The notes below the pieces were generated by a model. The model did no database searches. It was not told the origin of the DNA and saw only the letters and a list, made by a program, of their open reading frames with translations. A stretch of DNA of 7,201 nucleotides. It comes from Candidatus Nitrosymbiomonas sp. GTDB lineage: Bacteria > Sysuimicrobiota > Sysuimicrobiia > Sysuimicrobiales > Humicultoraceae. The stretch is taken from assembly GCA_020724185.1 (NCBI GenBank), contig DYHL01000127.1, positions 273-7,473 on the forward strand, given 5' to 3'. The translations under genes were made by a program, and so were the position numbers. Shown piece after piece: positions 1 to 5,896 of this stretch (the stretch's first letter is position 1; each line of letters opens with the position of its first letter).

Positions 1-499
1 GCCCCTTGCCGATGGGCGCGAACAAGTCTATCACCCGCACGGTCAGGTCGGACTCTGGCAGCTCCAGCCGGATCCGCTCGAGGGGAAACACCGGAGTCAG
101 GTGCTCGAACGAGGGGCGCGAGCGCGCCTGCTCTGGGTCGAGGCCGTTGACCGCCTCCACGCGCAAGAGCGCGAAGTACTTCTCGTTGTCCTTCGGCGGC
201 CGGACCTGACCCAGGACCTCGTCGCCCACGCGCAGCCCTAACCGTTTGATCTGCGAGGGCGACACGTAGATGTCCTCGCCCCCGGGCAGGTAGCCGTTGG
301 TGCGCAGGAAGCCGTAGCCCTCCGGCATGATCTCCAGTATCCCGGCGCGGATCAGCAGGCCCGCATCCTCGGTCTGCTTCTGGAGCACCCGCATGATCAG
401 TTCCTGCTTCCGGTAGCGCCGGTAGTTGGCGATGTTGAGCTCGCGGGCCATCTCCTGGAGATCCGCGAGGGTCTTGGCTTCGAGCTCGGCTATCGGCAC
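1..499 (-). CDS. rho: Transcription termination factor Rho, N-terminal part (cut by window edge)
   Basis: Rho is a cytoplasmic hexameric RNA helicase that loads on unstructured C-rich transcripts and stops transcription. The 166 codons visible cover the RNA-loading half. Residues 1-43 form the helical Rho N-terminal domain. Residues about 50-118 form the cold-shock-like primary RNA-binding domain, with the RNP1-type GYGFLR (61-66) and the hallmark DIYVSPSQIKR (76-86), followed by RPPKDNEKYFALL. The visible part ends at VIDLFAPIGKG, just before the usual GQRGLIV and the Walker A loop, so the ATPase core lies off the left edge. The start is GTG at 499-497. It is preceded by a strong Shine-Dalgarno sequence, and the frame is open upstream only as far as the talC stop codon, with no better start. 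The 42-base distance from talC suggests cotranscription. There is no long Asn- or Arg-rich insertion of the kind seen in actinobacterial Rho. Identification is very secure. Confidence 0.97.
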   Translation of the reverse strand, partial: MPIAELEAKTLADLQEMARELNIANYRRYRKQELIMRVLQKQTEDAGLLIRAGILEIMPEGYGFLRTNGYLPGGEDIYVSPSQIKRLGLRVGDEVLGQVRPPKDNEKYFALLRVEAVNGLDPEQARSRPSFEHLTPVFPLERIRLELPESDLTVRVIDLFAPIGKG

Positions 500-504
500 G
501 GCTA

Positions 505-514
505 GATCACCTCT
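505..514 (-). promoter_or_regulatory. Extended Shine-Dalgarno sequence of rho
   Basis: The minus strand reads AGAGGTGATC, of which GAGGTGATC is a nine-base match to the complement of the usual 16S rRNA 3' tail. It ends five bases before the GTG start and decides that start. The same ten bases precede murQ. Confidence 0.75.
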
Positions 515-541
515 TGTGTTCGGTTCCCGCCGCGGCAGGGC

Positions 542-1216
542 TCAGCCGCGCGCGGCGCGCCGGATCTCGAGTTCGGACTTGAGCCGGCGGGCGTCCGCCA
601 GAAACTTCTCGAGCCCGATGTCGGTCATCGGGTGGTTGAAGAGCTGCTCCATGACCCTAAACGGCATGGTGGCCACGTGGCAGCCGACCAGCGCGGACTG
701 GATCACGTGGACCGGGTGCCGGAGACTGGCGGCCAGCACCTTCGTCTCGAACCCGTAGTGCCGGTACGCGTCGCAGATGTCGCGCACTAGCTCCATGCCG
801 TCGGCGCCCGCGTCGTCCAGGCGCCCAACGAACGGGCTTACGTAAGTCCCGCCTGCCTTCGCGGCTATCAGCGCCTGAGCCAGCGAGAACACCAGCGTCA
901 CGTTGCACCGAATGCCCTTCGCGCGCAGCGCCCGCAGCGCCCGGACGCCCTCGGGTGTAATCGGGACCTTCACGACCACGTTGGGGGCCCAGGTGGCGAA
1001 CTCCTCGCCCTCCCGAATCATCCCCTGGGCGTCTGCCACGGTGGGCTCAACGCTCACGGGGCCGGGGCAGATGGAGCAGATCTCCTGGATCAGGTCCTTG
1101 TGCTCACGGCCTTCCTTGGCAACGTGGGTGGGATTCGTCGTGACGCCGTCGAGGATGCCCCACGACTGCGCGGCGCGGATCTCCTCGATGCTGGCCGTGT
1201 CGATAAAGAACTCCAT
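542..1216 (-). CDS. talC: Transaldolase, TalC/MipB (FSA-like) subfamily
   Basis: This 224-residue enzyme has the usual length of the short TalC/FSA class, a cytoplasmic (beta/alpha)8 barrel that moves a dihydroxyacetone unit between sugar phosphates in the non-oxidative pentose phosphate pathway. Visible active-site residues are Asp6 in FFIDTA, Asn28 in GVTTNPT, the Schiff-base lysine Lys83 in VVVKVPIT, and the SPFVGRLDD motif. Glu57 and Phe129 stand where E. coli fructose-6-phosphate aldolase has Gln59 and Tyr131. Glu and Phe are the transaldolase-type residues, so I infer transaldolase rather than aldolase activity. The C-terminal HPMTDIGLEKFLADARR is typical of TalC. The VSVEPT segment is slightly unusual, as the family commonly has VSAEV there. 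The ATG start has GGGAGG eight bases upstream. The gene begins five bases after the SLH gene and ends 42 bases before rho. Confidence 0.95.
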   Translation of the reverse strand: MEFFIDTASIEEIRAAQSWGILDGVTTNPTHVAKEGREHKDLIQEICSICPGPVSVEPTVADAQGMIREGEEFATWAPNVVVKVPITPEGVRALRALRAKGIRCNVTLVFSLAQALIAAKAGGTYVSPFVGRLDDAGADGMELVRDICDAYRHYGFETKVLAASLRHPVHVIQSALVGCHVATMPFRVMEQLFNHPMTDIGLEKFLADARRLKSELEIRRAARG

Positions 1217-1221
1217 CCACG

Positions 1222-2721
1222 CTACCTCCCGGTGGCTTCGATGTACATGATCTCGGCGGCCTCGGTGGGGCGCAGCATGCGGAGCTGGTCGCCCGGCCGC
1301 AACTGCATCAGCAGCACCGGCTGATCGTTCCGGTAGATGGCGCTGACAACCGCCACCCGGTGCGATCGAACCTGGCGGTTCGCGTCCTCGACAACCACAA
1401 CCGGAGGCGGCCCGCCGCGGATCTCGCGCAGCGTCGCGGTCACGAAGTCATAGCGGCCCATCGCCTCCATCAGGACGTTGAGGGCGAAGATCGCCTCTCC
1501 GCGGTTGGCGGCCCGCGCCGGCCGGAAGGTGTTGTCCGCCAGGGGAAGGACGATCTTGCGGTCAATGGCCACCACCACGCTCCCGCGCAACTCGGCCGGG
1601 ATGTCGCGCGCGTCGGCCACCACCAGGGCATCGTTGGCGCGGCGCAGGGCCTCGACCTCCAGGCCCATGGCGCGCACGACGAACGCGGCCAGCTCGGCCC
1701 TTGTCACCGGCAGCCTGGGTCTGAACGTGTTGTCGGGATACGCCGAGATGAGCCCGCGCTGAAACGCGATCAAGATCGTCGTGGGGTTCTCCTTGGTCGT
1801 GTGCACGGCGACCAGCTCGTAGCGGCCCGGCGGGACCGGCTGGGAATTCTGGTCGAGCTGCTTCCACCGCGTCGCGAACTTCATTGACTGATTCGCGGCC
1901 AGAGGCACGGGACGCTCCACGGGGACGAACGGCCGGTTCAGCGACCAGCGCGCCACTTCGTTTCCTTCCGCGTCGCGGATCACGAAGTCGTGGAACTGCG
2001 AGGTCGCGTACTCAAACGCCGTATCCTGCAACAGGAACACCTTGAGTCCCGGCTTGATCTGGACGGCGCCCTCTTCGGAGAGCTCCAGGATCGAGCCGTC
2101 GGCACGCGCCTCCAGCACCCTGAACCTCGCGACCTTCTCGCGCGTCACAGCCTGGGGGGTACGGGTCTCGACGTACAGCTCGCCCTCGACCCCTGCCTTC
2201 AGCCCGTCGCGGTCGCTCATCTTGATGCGCGTCCGGCCGCGGTCAGGGGACAGGAACTCGGTCTCACGACCCGGACCGTCGTTGGAGATCGTGAAGGTGA
2301 TCTCGATCTCTTCGCCAGGGCCGTAGGTAGTCTTGTTTGCCGCCAGGGTGTAACGGACCGTCCCCTTCTTGGCCTCGACCTTTGTCGCCGAGACCGTGCC
2401 CATGATGGAGGCCGCGGCGACGGCCAGCCGATCGGCGGAGGGAATCTGATCCACGTCGCGGAAGTCGGGCGGACGCACCCCGGTCGTGGGGATACCGAGC
2501 GCGCGGGCCAGGAACAGCGCCATGTCCAGCCGGGTGAGTGGCTCGTCAGGAGCCAGCCGGCCATCGGGCAGGCGAATCGCCAGTCCCTTCGCGACCATCC
2601 GCTCGGCGGCCCGCCGCGCTGGGTGCGTGCTCATGTCGGTGAAGATCTGGGCAGTAGCTGGAGCCGCGGCCAGGGCAATCAGAGCGAACACCGCGACCAA
2701 GCGTGTGCGAATCGTCATCAC
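1222..2721 (-). CDS. Secreted S-layer-homology protein with split SLH repeats around a BsuPI-like domain
   Basis: Probably an exported cell-surface protein anchored to wall polymers through SLH repeats. Residues 1-24 form a signal peptide with basic start, hydrophobic core and PATA cleavage site. SLH repeat 1 spans about 26-78 (LPDGRLAPDEPLTRLDMALF). A second repeat begins at FRDVDQIPS (87-110), but its second half (GLISAYPDNTFRP, TRAELAAF) appears only at 318-354. A third, degenerate repeat spans 368-421. Between the halves, about 120-315, is a BsuPI-like beta sandwich (TTYGPGEEIEITFTISNDG; DFVIRDAEGNEVARWS; PVPPGRYELVAVH). It is itself interrupted at about 157-240 by another beta-rich segment (SDRDGLKAGVEGELYV; VARFRVLEARADGS). 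Residues 425-499 look like a small beta domain (LRPGDQLRML). BsuPI was described as a proteinase inhibitor, but that role here is unproven. The start may be GTG (2721, seven bases from GGGAGG) or the next codon, ATG (2718, ten bases away). Confidence 0.88.
   Translation of the reverse strand: MMTIRTRLVAVFALIALAAAPATAQIFTDMSTHPARRAAERMVAKGLAIRLPDGRLAPDEPLTRLDMALFLARALGIPTTGVRPPDFRDVDQIPSADRLAVAAASIMGTVSATKVEAKKGTVRYTLAANKTTYGPGEEIEITFTISNDGPGRETEFLSPDRGRTRIKMSDRDGLKAGVEGELYVETRTPQAVTREKVARFRVLEARADGSILELSEEGAVQIKPGLKVFLLQDTAFEYATSQFHDFVIRDAEGNEVARWSLNRPFVPVERPVPLAANQSMKFATRWKQLDQNSQPVPPGRYELVAVHTTKENPTTILIAFQRGLISAYPDNTFRPRLPVTRAELAAFVVRAMGLEVEALRRANDALVVADARDIPAELRGSVVVAIDRKIVLPLADNTFRPARAANRGEAIFALNVLMEAMGRYDFVTATLREIRGGPPPVVVVEDANRQVRSHRVAVVSAIYRNDQPVLLMQLRPGDQLRMLRPTEAAEIMYIEATGR
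1225..1230 (-). promoter_or_regulatory. Shine-Dalgarno sequence of talC inside the SLH gene end
   Basis: GGGAGG lies eight bases before the talC ATG. It is also the final Gly-Arg codons of the SLH gene and is followed directly by that gene's TAG stop. A ribosome finishing the SLH gene therefore covers the talC start, so the two genes are probably translationally linked and share an mRNA. Confidence 0.7.
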
Positions 2722-2975
2722 AGGTGCGCCTCCCTCGGGGTTACCGATGGCGTGCAGGTCTATCAGAACTGCTCACGGCGTGATTTGTGGTTCGGACATC
2801 GTCTGGGACACAACCCCGGAAGTTTCGTTTGGGCCGGACCGGAGATTGATAGCGGCGGGCGGCGACCGCGCACCTGCCGCCGGTAGGTCTTGAGATATTC
2901 GTAGCACACAGGCCGATGCCATTGCAATAGCAACCCCGGCCGGATCGAACCGGCGCCAGTTGGGCCGACCTCCGA
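2722..2975 (-). other. Gap between argS and the SLH gene, probable promoter region
   Basis: These 254 bases are less GC-rich than the flanking genes and hold no convincing gene. A near-perfect dyad, GCCATTGCAATAGC, lies at 2918-2931. A weak candidate promoter on the minus strand has TTGCAA at 2922-2927 and TACGAA at 2898-2903, 18 bases apart, matching consensus at four and three of six positions. It would leave a leader of about 170 bases before the SLH gene. A five-pair GC hairpin at 2939-2954 lies just after argS but has no T-run, so it is not a standard intrinsic terminator. The nine bases CAACCCCGG occur at 2811-2819 and 2931-2939, possibly by chance. Confidence 0.35.
2729..2734 (-). promoter_or_regulatory. 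Shine-Dalgarno sequence of the SLH gene
   Basis: GGGAGG on the minus strand lies seven bases before GTG at 2721 and ten before the adjacent ATG at 2718. Spacing slightly favours GTG, while codon preference favours ATG. The choice changes the protein by one residue. Confidence 0.6.
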
Positions 2976-4655
2976 TCACATGCTGTCCGGGGCCGATACT
3001 CCGAGTAACCCCAGGGTGCGCCGCAGCACGATCCGGGTGGCTTCTACCAGGGCCAGCCGGGCACCGGTCAGGTCCGGGTCGTCGGTCAGAACGCGGCAGT
3101 GGGTATAGAAGAGATGGAAGGCCTCGGCAACCTCGCGGGCATAGGCGCAGAGACGGTGGGGCTCGCGCCGGAGCCCTGCCAACCGGATGACCTCGGGAAG
3201 TTCGCCCAGGGCGTGGATCAGGGCGGCCTCGCGTTCGTCGGTCAGGCGGTCCAGGGGCAGAGGGGCCTCCATCCCGCCTGCCGGCGGGGCGCCGATTCCC
3301 GCGGCGGCCGCCTCACGTAGGATGCCGGCGATGCGTGCGTGGGCATACTGCACGTAGTACACGGGGTTGTCCTGCGAGTGCTGAAGCGCAAGCGCGACGT
3401 CGAAGTCCATGGGGACCGCGGGTGAGATCATCGCGAAGAAGTACCTCGCGGCGTCCACGCCCACGGCGTCCATCAGCTCCCGCAGGGCCACGAACTCGCC
3501 GCTGCTCTTGGACATGCGCAGGTACTCACCCGCGTTCTTCAATCGTACGTGCTGGTAGATGAGGATCTCCAGGGCCTCGGGCGAAATGCCAAGGGCGGCC
3601 AATCCCCCCTTGACGCGGGCCACGTCGCCGATGTGATCAATCGCCCAGACGTTTATCATCAGATCGAAGCCGCGCGCCAGCTTGTCGAGATGGTAGGCAA
3701 TGTCGCTGCCGAAGTAGGTCCACTCGCCGGTGGGCTTCACGATCACCCGGTCCTTGTCGTCGCCGAAGCACGTCGAACGGAACCACGTCTTGCCGTCGGC
3801 CTCGTAGATGTAGTCGCGGGCCCGGATCTCGGCGAGTGCCCTGTCCACCGCTCCTGAGCGGATCAGCGCGCGCTCGCTGAACCAGGTGTCGAACCTCACC
3901 CCAAACCGCTCGAGCACCTCTCTGATGTCCGCAACGACCGCGGTCACGCTGATGTCGCGCAAGTGGTCGAGGCGCTCGTCCTCGGAGACCCGCAGCCATC
4001 TGTCGCCGTCGTCCGCGACGAGCCGGCCTGCCAGGTCTTTGACGTACTCGCCAGGGTAGCCCCCCTCGGGGGGGGGCGTGGGCTGCCCGAGCATGGTGAG
4101 GTAGTGGGCCTCAACCGATCGCGCCAGGTTGTGCACCTTCTGGCCGGCGTCGTTCATGTAGTACTCGCGCGAGATCGAGAACCCAAGGGCCTCCAGCAGG
4201 TTGGCCAGCACGTCGCCTATCACCGCGTTGCGGCCGGCGCCAACGTGCAGCGGGCCGGTGGGGTTGGCGCTGACGAACTCGACGTTGACGCGCCTGCCGG
4301 CGCCGATCGCCTGCAGGCCGTAGCCGTCCCCGAGCCGGCAGATCGTCGCAACCAGGTCGCGCTTCCAGGGCCAGGCAACCGCGATGTTGATGAACCCGGG
4401 ACCGGCAACCTCGAGGCGCGCGATGCGGTCCGGGGGCGGCGCGTAGAACTCGACCAGGCGCTGCGCGATCTCGCGGGGCACTCCGCCGGCCTGCTTGGCC
4501 AGCAGCAAGGCGGCGTTGGTCGCGTAGTCGCCGTGCCGGCGATCCCTGGGGACCTCCACCTCGAACGCCGGCACCTCGCCCGAGGGAATCGCGCCGGATT
4601 CCATGGCGCGGGTGATGGCGTCCCGGATTTCCCTTCTCAGGGCCTCGCGAAACAT
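2976..4655 (-). CDS. argS: Arginyl-tRNA synthetase
   Basis: This class I aminoacyl-tRNA synthetase charges tRNA-Arg with arginine in the cytoplasm. At 559 residues it has normal length. The N-terminal Add1 domain spans about 1-100 (RRHGDYATNAALLLAK; EVAGPGFINI). The catalytic domain carries SANPTGPLHVGAGRNAVIGD (129-148), where HVGA at 137-140 is the HIGH motif with Ala instead of the second His. REYYMNDAGQ (163-172) and SDIAYHLDK (317-325) follow. WAIDHIGDVARVKGGL (337-352) fills the usual WGADHHGY position, and RMSKSSGEF (380-388) is the KMSKS loop. The DALR anticodon-binding domain begins at about DNPVYYVQYAHARI (429-442). The ATG start has only a poor Shine-Dalgarno sequence, and a -10 hexamer six bases upstream suggests leaderless transcription. 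The gene lies 23 bases after anmK, so readthrough from that operon is also likely. The family call is secure. Confidence 0.97.
   Translation of the reverse strand: MFREALRREIRDAITRAMESGAIPSGEVPAFEVEVPRDRRHGDYATNAALLLAKQAGGVPREIAQRLVEFYAPPPDRIARLEVAGPGFINIAVAWPWKRDLVATICRLGDGYGLQAIGAGRRVNVEFVSANPTGPLHVGAGRNAVIGDVLANLLEALGFSISREYYMNDAGQKVHNLARSVEAHYLTMLGQPTPPPEGGYPGEYVKDLAGRLVADDGDRWLRVSEDERLDHLRDISVTAVVADIREVLERFGVRFDTWFSERALIRSGAVDRALAEIRARDYIYEADGKTWFRSTCFGDDKDRVIVKPTGEWTYFGSDIAYHLDKLARGFDLMINVWAIDHIGDVARVKGGLAALGISPEALEILIYQHVRLKNAGEYLRMSKSSGEFVALRELMDAVGVDAARYFFAMISPAVPMDFDVALALQHSQDNPVYYVQYAHARIAGILREAAAAGIGAPPAGGMEAPLPLDRLTDEREAALIHALGELPEVIRLAGLRREPHRLCAYAREVAEAFHLFYTHCRVLTDDPDLTGARLALVEATRIVLRRTLGLLGVSAPDSM
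4060..4076. repeat. C6/G9 inverted repeat inside argS
   Basis: The plus strand has six C, then TC, then nine G. The coding strand therefore reads nine C followed by GAG and a G-run, encoding Pro-Pro-Pro-Glu-Gly-Gly at residues 195-199 and neighbours. The argS frame stays open across it, and a Pro/Gly-rich GEY segment is normal at this place in the family. The run could form a tight hairpin and is prone to length errors in replication or sequencing. Confidence 0.6.
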
Positions 4656-4661
4656 CGCCTA

Positions 4662-4667
4662 ACTATA
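4662..4667 (-). promoter_or_regulatory. -10 promoter element for a probable leaderless argS transcript
   Basis: TATAGT matches five of six bases of the TATAAT consensus. Exactly six bases (TAGGCG) separate it from the argS ATG, so transcription would begin at or next to the A of the start codon. There is no recognisable -35 hexamer 17 bases upstream. The 23-base gap lacks a well-placed Shine-Dalgarno sequence: AAGGTG is 19 bases away and AGG only three. This spacing is the known signature of leaderless genes in groups such as Deinococcus-Thermus. Initiation here is an inference. Confidence 0.55.
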
Positions 4668-4678
4668 CCATCTACACC

Positions 4679-5875
4679 TTACCCCTTGCGGGTTGCGGGC
4701 GCGAGGGGCGCCGGCGTGAACTTGCCCAGCACGCGCGGCCCGGCCGCCCCGGTTGCCGCCGGCACGTTTGTGGCCAGCCCGGCCACCGCGTCAGAGGCCA
4801 GCAGCGCGAACGCCATTGCCTCCTTCAACTTGCCGTCTATCCCGAACTCCTCGTTGCGGTAGACCGGAAGACCCAACCCCGAGGCGATGCGCCCGCGCAG
4901 GAAGTTGTTGTAGGATCCGCCCCCTCCCAGCACCACCTCATCCAGCCCGGCCCGGGGGATTAGGAACTCGCGGTAGGCCTGCACGATCGAGTCCGCGGTC
5001 AGCGCCGAAACCGTGGCCACGGCGTCCTCTGGACCAAGCCCGCGGCGGAGCGCCTGTTCCACGAGCGCAGCGGCGAAGGGCCGGCCGTAGACCTCGCGGC
5101 CGGTCGTCTTGGGCGGGGGAAGCCGCAGATATGGATCGGCCATCAGCTCGGCAAGCCAGCCCTCGTGCACGCGCCCCTGCGAGGCCATCGCGCCGCCGTG
5201 GTCGTATGCCTGGGCCCCTCCTGTCATGAGTTGCACCACGCCGTCAATCAGCATGTTGCCAGGACCGGTGTCGAACGCCAGGGCGTCGTCGGGACCGCAT
5301 CCGGCCGGCAGGTAGGTGACGTTGCCGATTCCTCCTATGTTCTGCACCGCGCGCGTGCGCGCGGGGTGGCGGAACACGACCAGATCAAAGTATGGCACCA
5401 GCGGCGCGCCGTGCCCGCCGGCGGCGATATCGGCCACGCGGAAGTCGGCCACCACCGGCAGGCCGGTGCGCTCCGCGATCACCGCCGCTTCCCCTATCTG
5501 CAGCGTCGCGCCGTCTGGGCCGGGTATGTGCCAAACCGTCTGGCCGTGTGAGCCGATCAGGTCCACATCCCCCGGACGCAGTCCGGCCTGGGCGATCACC
5601 GCCAGCGCCGCATCGGCAAAGAGCTCGCCCAATCGGAAGTTGAACCGGCACAGGCGATCCACCGTGGCGGTCGCCGGATCGAACATGGAAAACAGCTCGG
5701 CGCGGTCCGCATCCGGGAACGGCGCCGTCAGGCCGGCTCTCAGCCGCACCCTCGCCTCCAAGCCAGCGCCGGCAATCTCAACGAGGGCAGCGTCAATCCC
5801 GTCGGCCGAGGTGCCGGAGATCAGGCCCACCACCCGCTTCGGATCCTTGCGCGCCAGATCAGCCGCGTCCCTCAT
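4679..5875 (-). CDS. anmK: Anhydro-N-acetylmuramic acid kinase
   Basis: AnmK cleaves the 1,6-anhydro bond of anhydro-MurNAc and phosphorylates it with ATP, giving MurNAc-6-phosphate, the substrate of MurQ encoded just upstream. It belongs to the ASKHA sugar-kinase fold. Counting from the ATG at 5875 (398 residues), the motifs are GLISGTSADGIDAALVEI (17-34, nucleotide-binding loop), SHGQTVWH (109-116), GEAAVIAERTGLPVVADFRVADIAAGGHGAPL (about 128-159), NIGGIGNVT (180-188), AFDTGPGNMLID (200-211) with Asp202 as the likely catalytic base (E. coli Asp182), PKTTGREVYG (255-264) and KEAMAFALLA near 351-360. An in-frame GTG at 5884 would add three residues, but the ATG has GAGGGG eight bases upstream and overlaps the murQ stop as ATGA, so I prefer it. 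The gene ends 23 bases before argS. Its presence implies lytic-transglycosylase products are recycled. Confidence 0.96.
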   Translation of the reverse strand: MRDAADLARKDPKRVVGLISGTSADGIDAALVEIAGAGLEARVRLRAGLTAPFPDADRAELFSMFDPATATVDRLCRFNFRLGELFADAALAVIAQAGLRPGDVDLIGSHGQTVWHIPGPDGATLQIGEAAVIAERTGLPVVADFRVADIAAGGHGAPLVPYFDLVVFRHPARTRAVQNIGGIGNVTYLPAGCGPDDALAFDTGPGNMLIDGVVQLMTGGAQAYDHGGAMASQGRVHEGWLAELMADPYLRLPPPKTTGREVYGRPFAAALVEQALRRGLGPEDAVATVSALTADSIVQAYREFLIPRAGLDEVVLGGGGSYNNFLRGRIASGLGLPVYRNEEFGIDGKLKEAMAFALLASDAVAGLATNVPAATGAAGPRVLGKFTPAPLAPATRKG

Positions 5876-5896
5876 CGCCCACACCCCTCATCGCCC
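5869..5896. repeat. 12-base direct repeat at the murQ-anmK junction
   Basis: CCCTCATCGCCC occurs at 5869-5880 and again at 5885-5896, separated by ACAC, giving a period of 16. On the coding strand each copy reads GGGCGATGAGGG. One copy supplies the anmK Shine-Dalgarno sequence. The other supplies the murQ stop and the anmK ATG. Confidence 0.85.

Noticed and set aside
542..1216. Fructose-6-phosphate aldolase instead of transaldolase
   Set aside because: The protein has Glu57 and Phe129 at the two positions that are Gln and Tyr in the E. coli aldolase, and it carries the SPFVGRLDD and DIGLEKFLAD motifs typical of TalC transaldolases.
1990..2886. Long plus-strand open frames opposite the SLH gene, argS, anmK and murQ
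   Set aside because: They are antisense shadows typical of GC-rich coding DNA. Their translations are rich in Arg, Pro and Ala, carry no family motifs, and lie opposite well-identified genes.
2939..2954. Hairpin GCCGG-loop-CCGGC just after argS as an intrinsic terminator
   Set aside because: The stem is only five pairs and no T-run follows on the transcribed strand.
2935..2960. GGTTCGATCC on the minus strand, resembling a tRNA T-arm
   Set aside because: The loop between the GC stems has six bases instead of seven, and no acceptor, anticodon or D stems can be built around it. It overlaps a simple five-pair hairpin.
2773..2979. A 68-codon minus-strand open frame with GTG overlapping the argS stop, filling most of the gap
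   Set aside because: It has no Shine-Dalgarno sequence. Its third codon positions are much less GC-rich than in the neighbouring genes, and the product resembles no family I recognise. It is better explained as intergenic DNA that happens to be open.
5876..5884. GTG at 5884 as the anmK start
   Set aside because: The GAGGGG element would touch this codon, while it is eight bases from ATG at 5875, which also forms the standard ATGA overlap with murQ.
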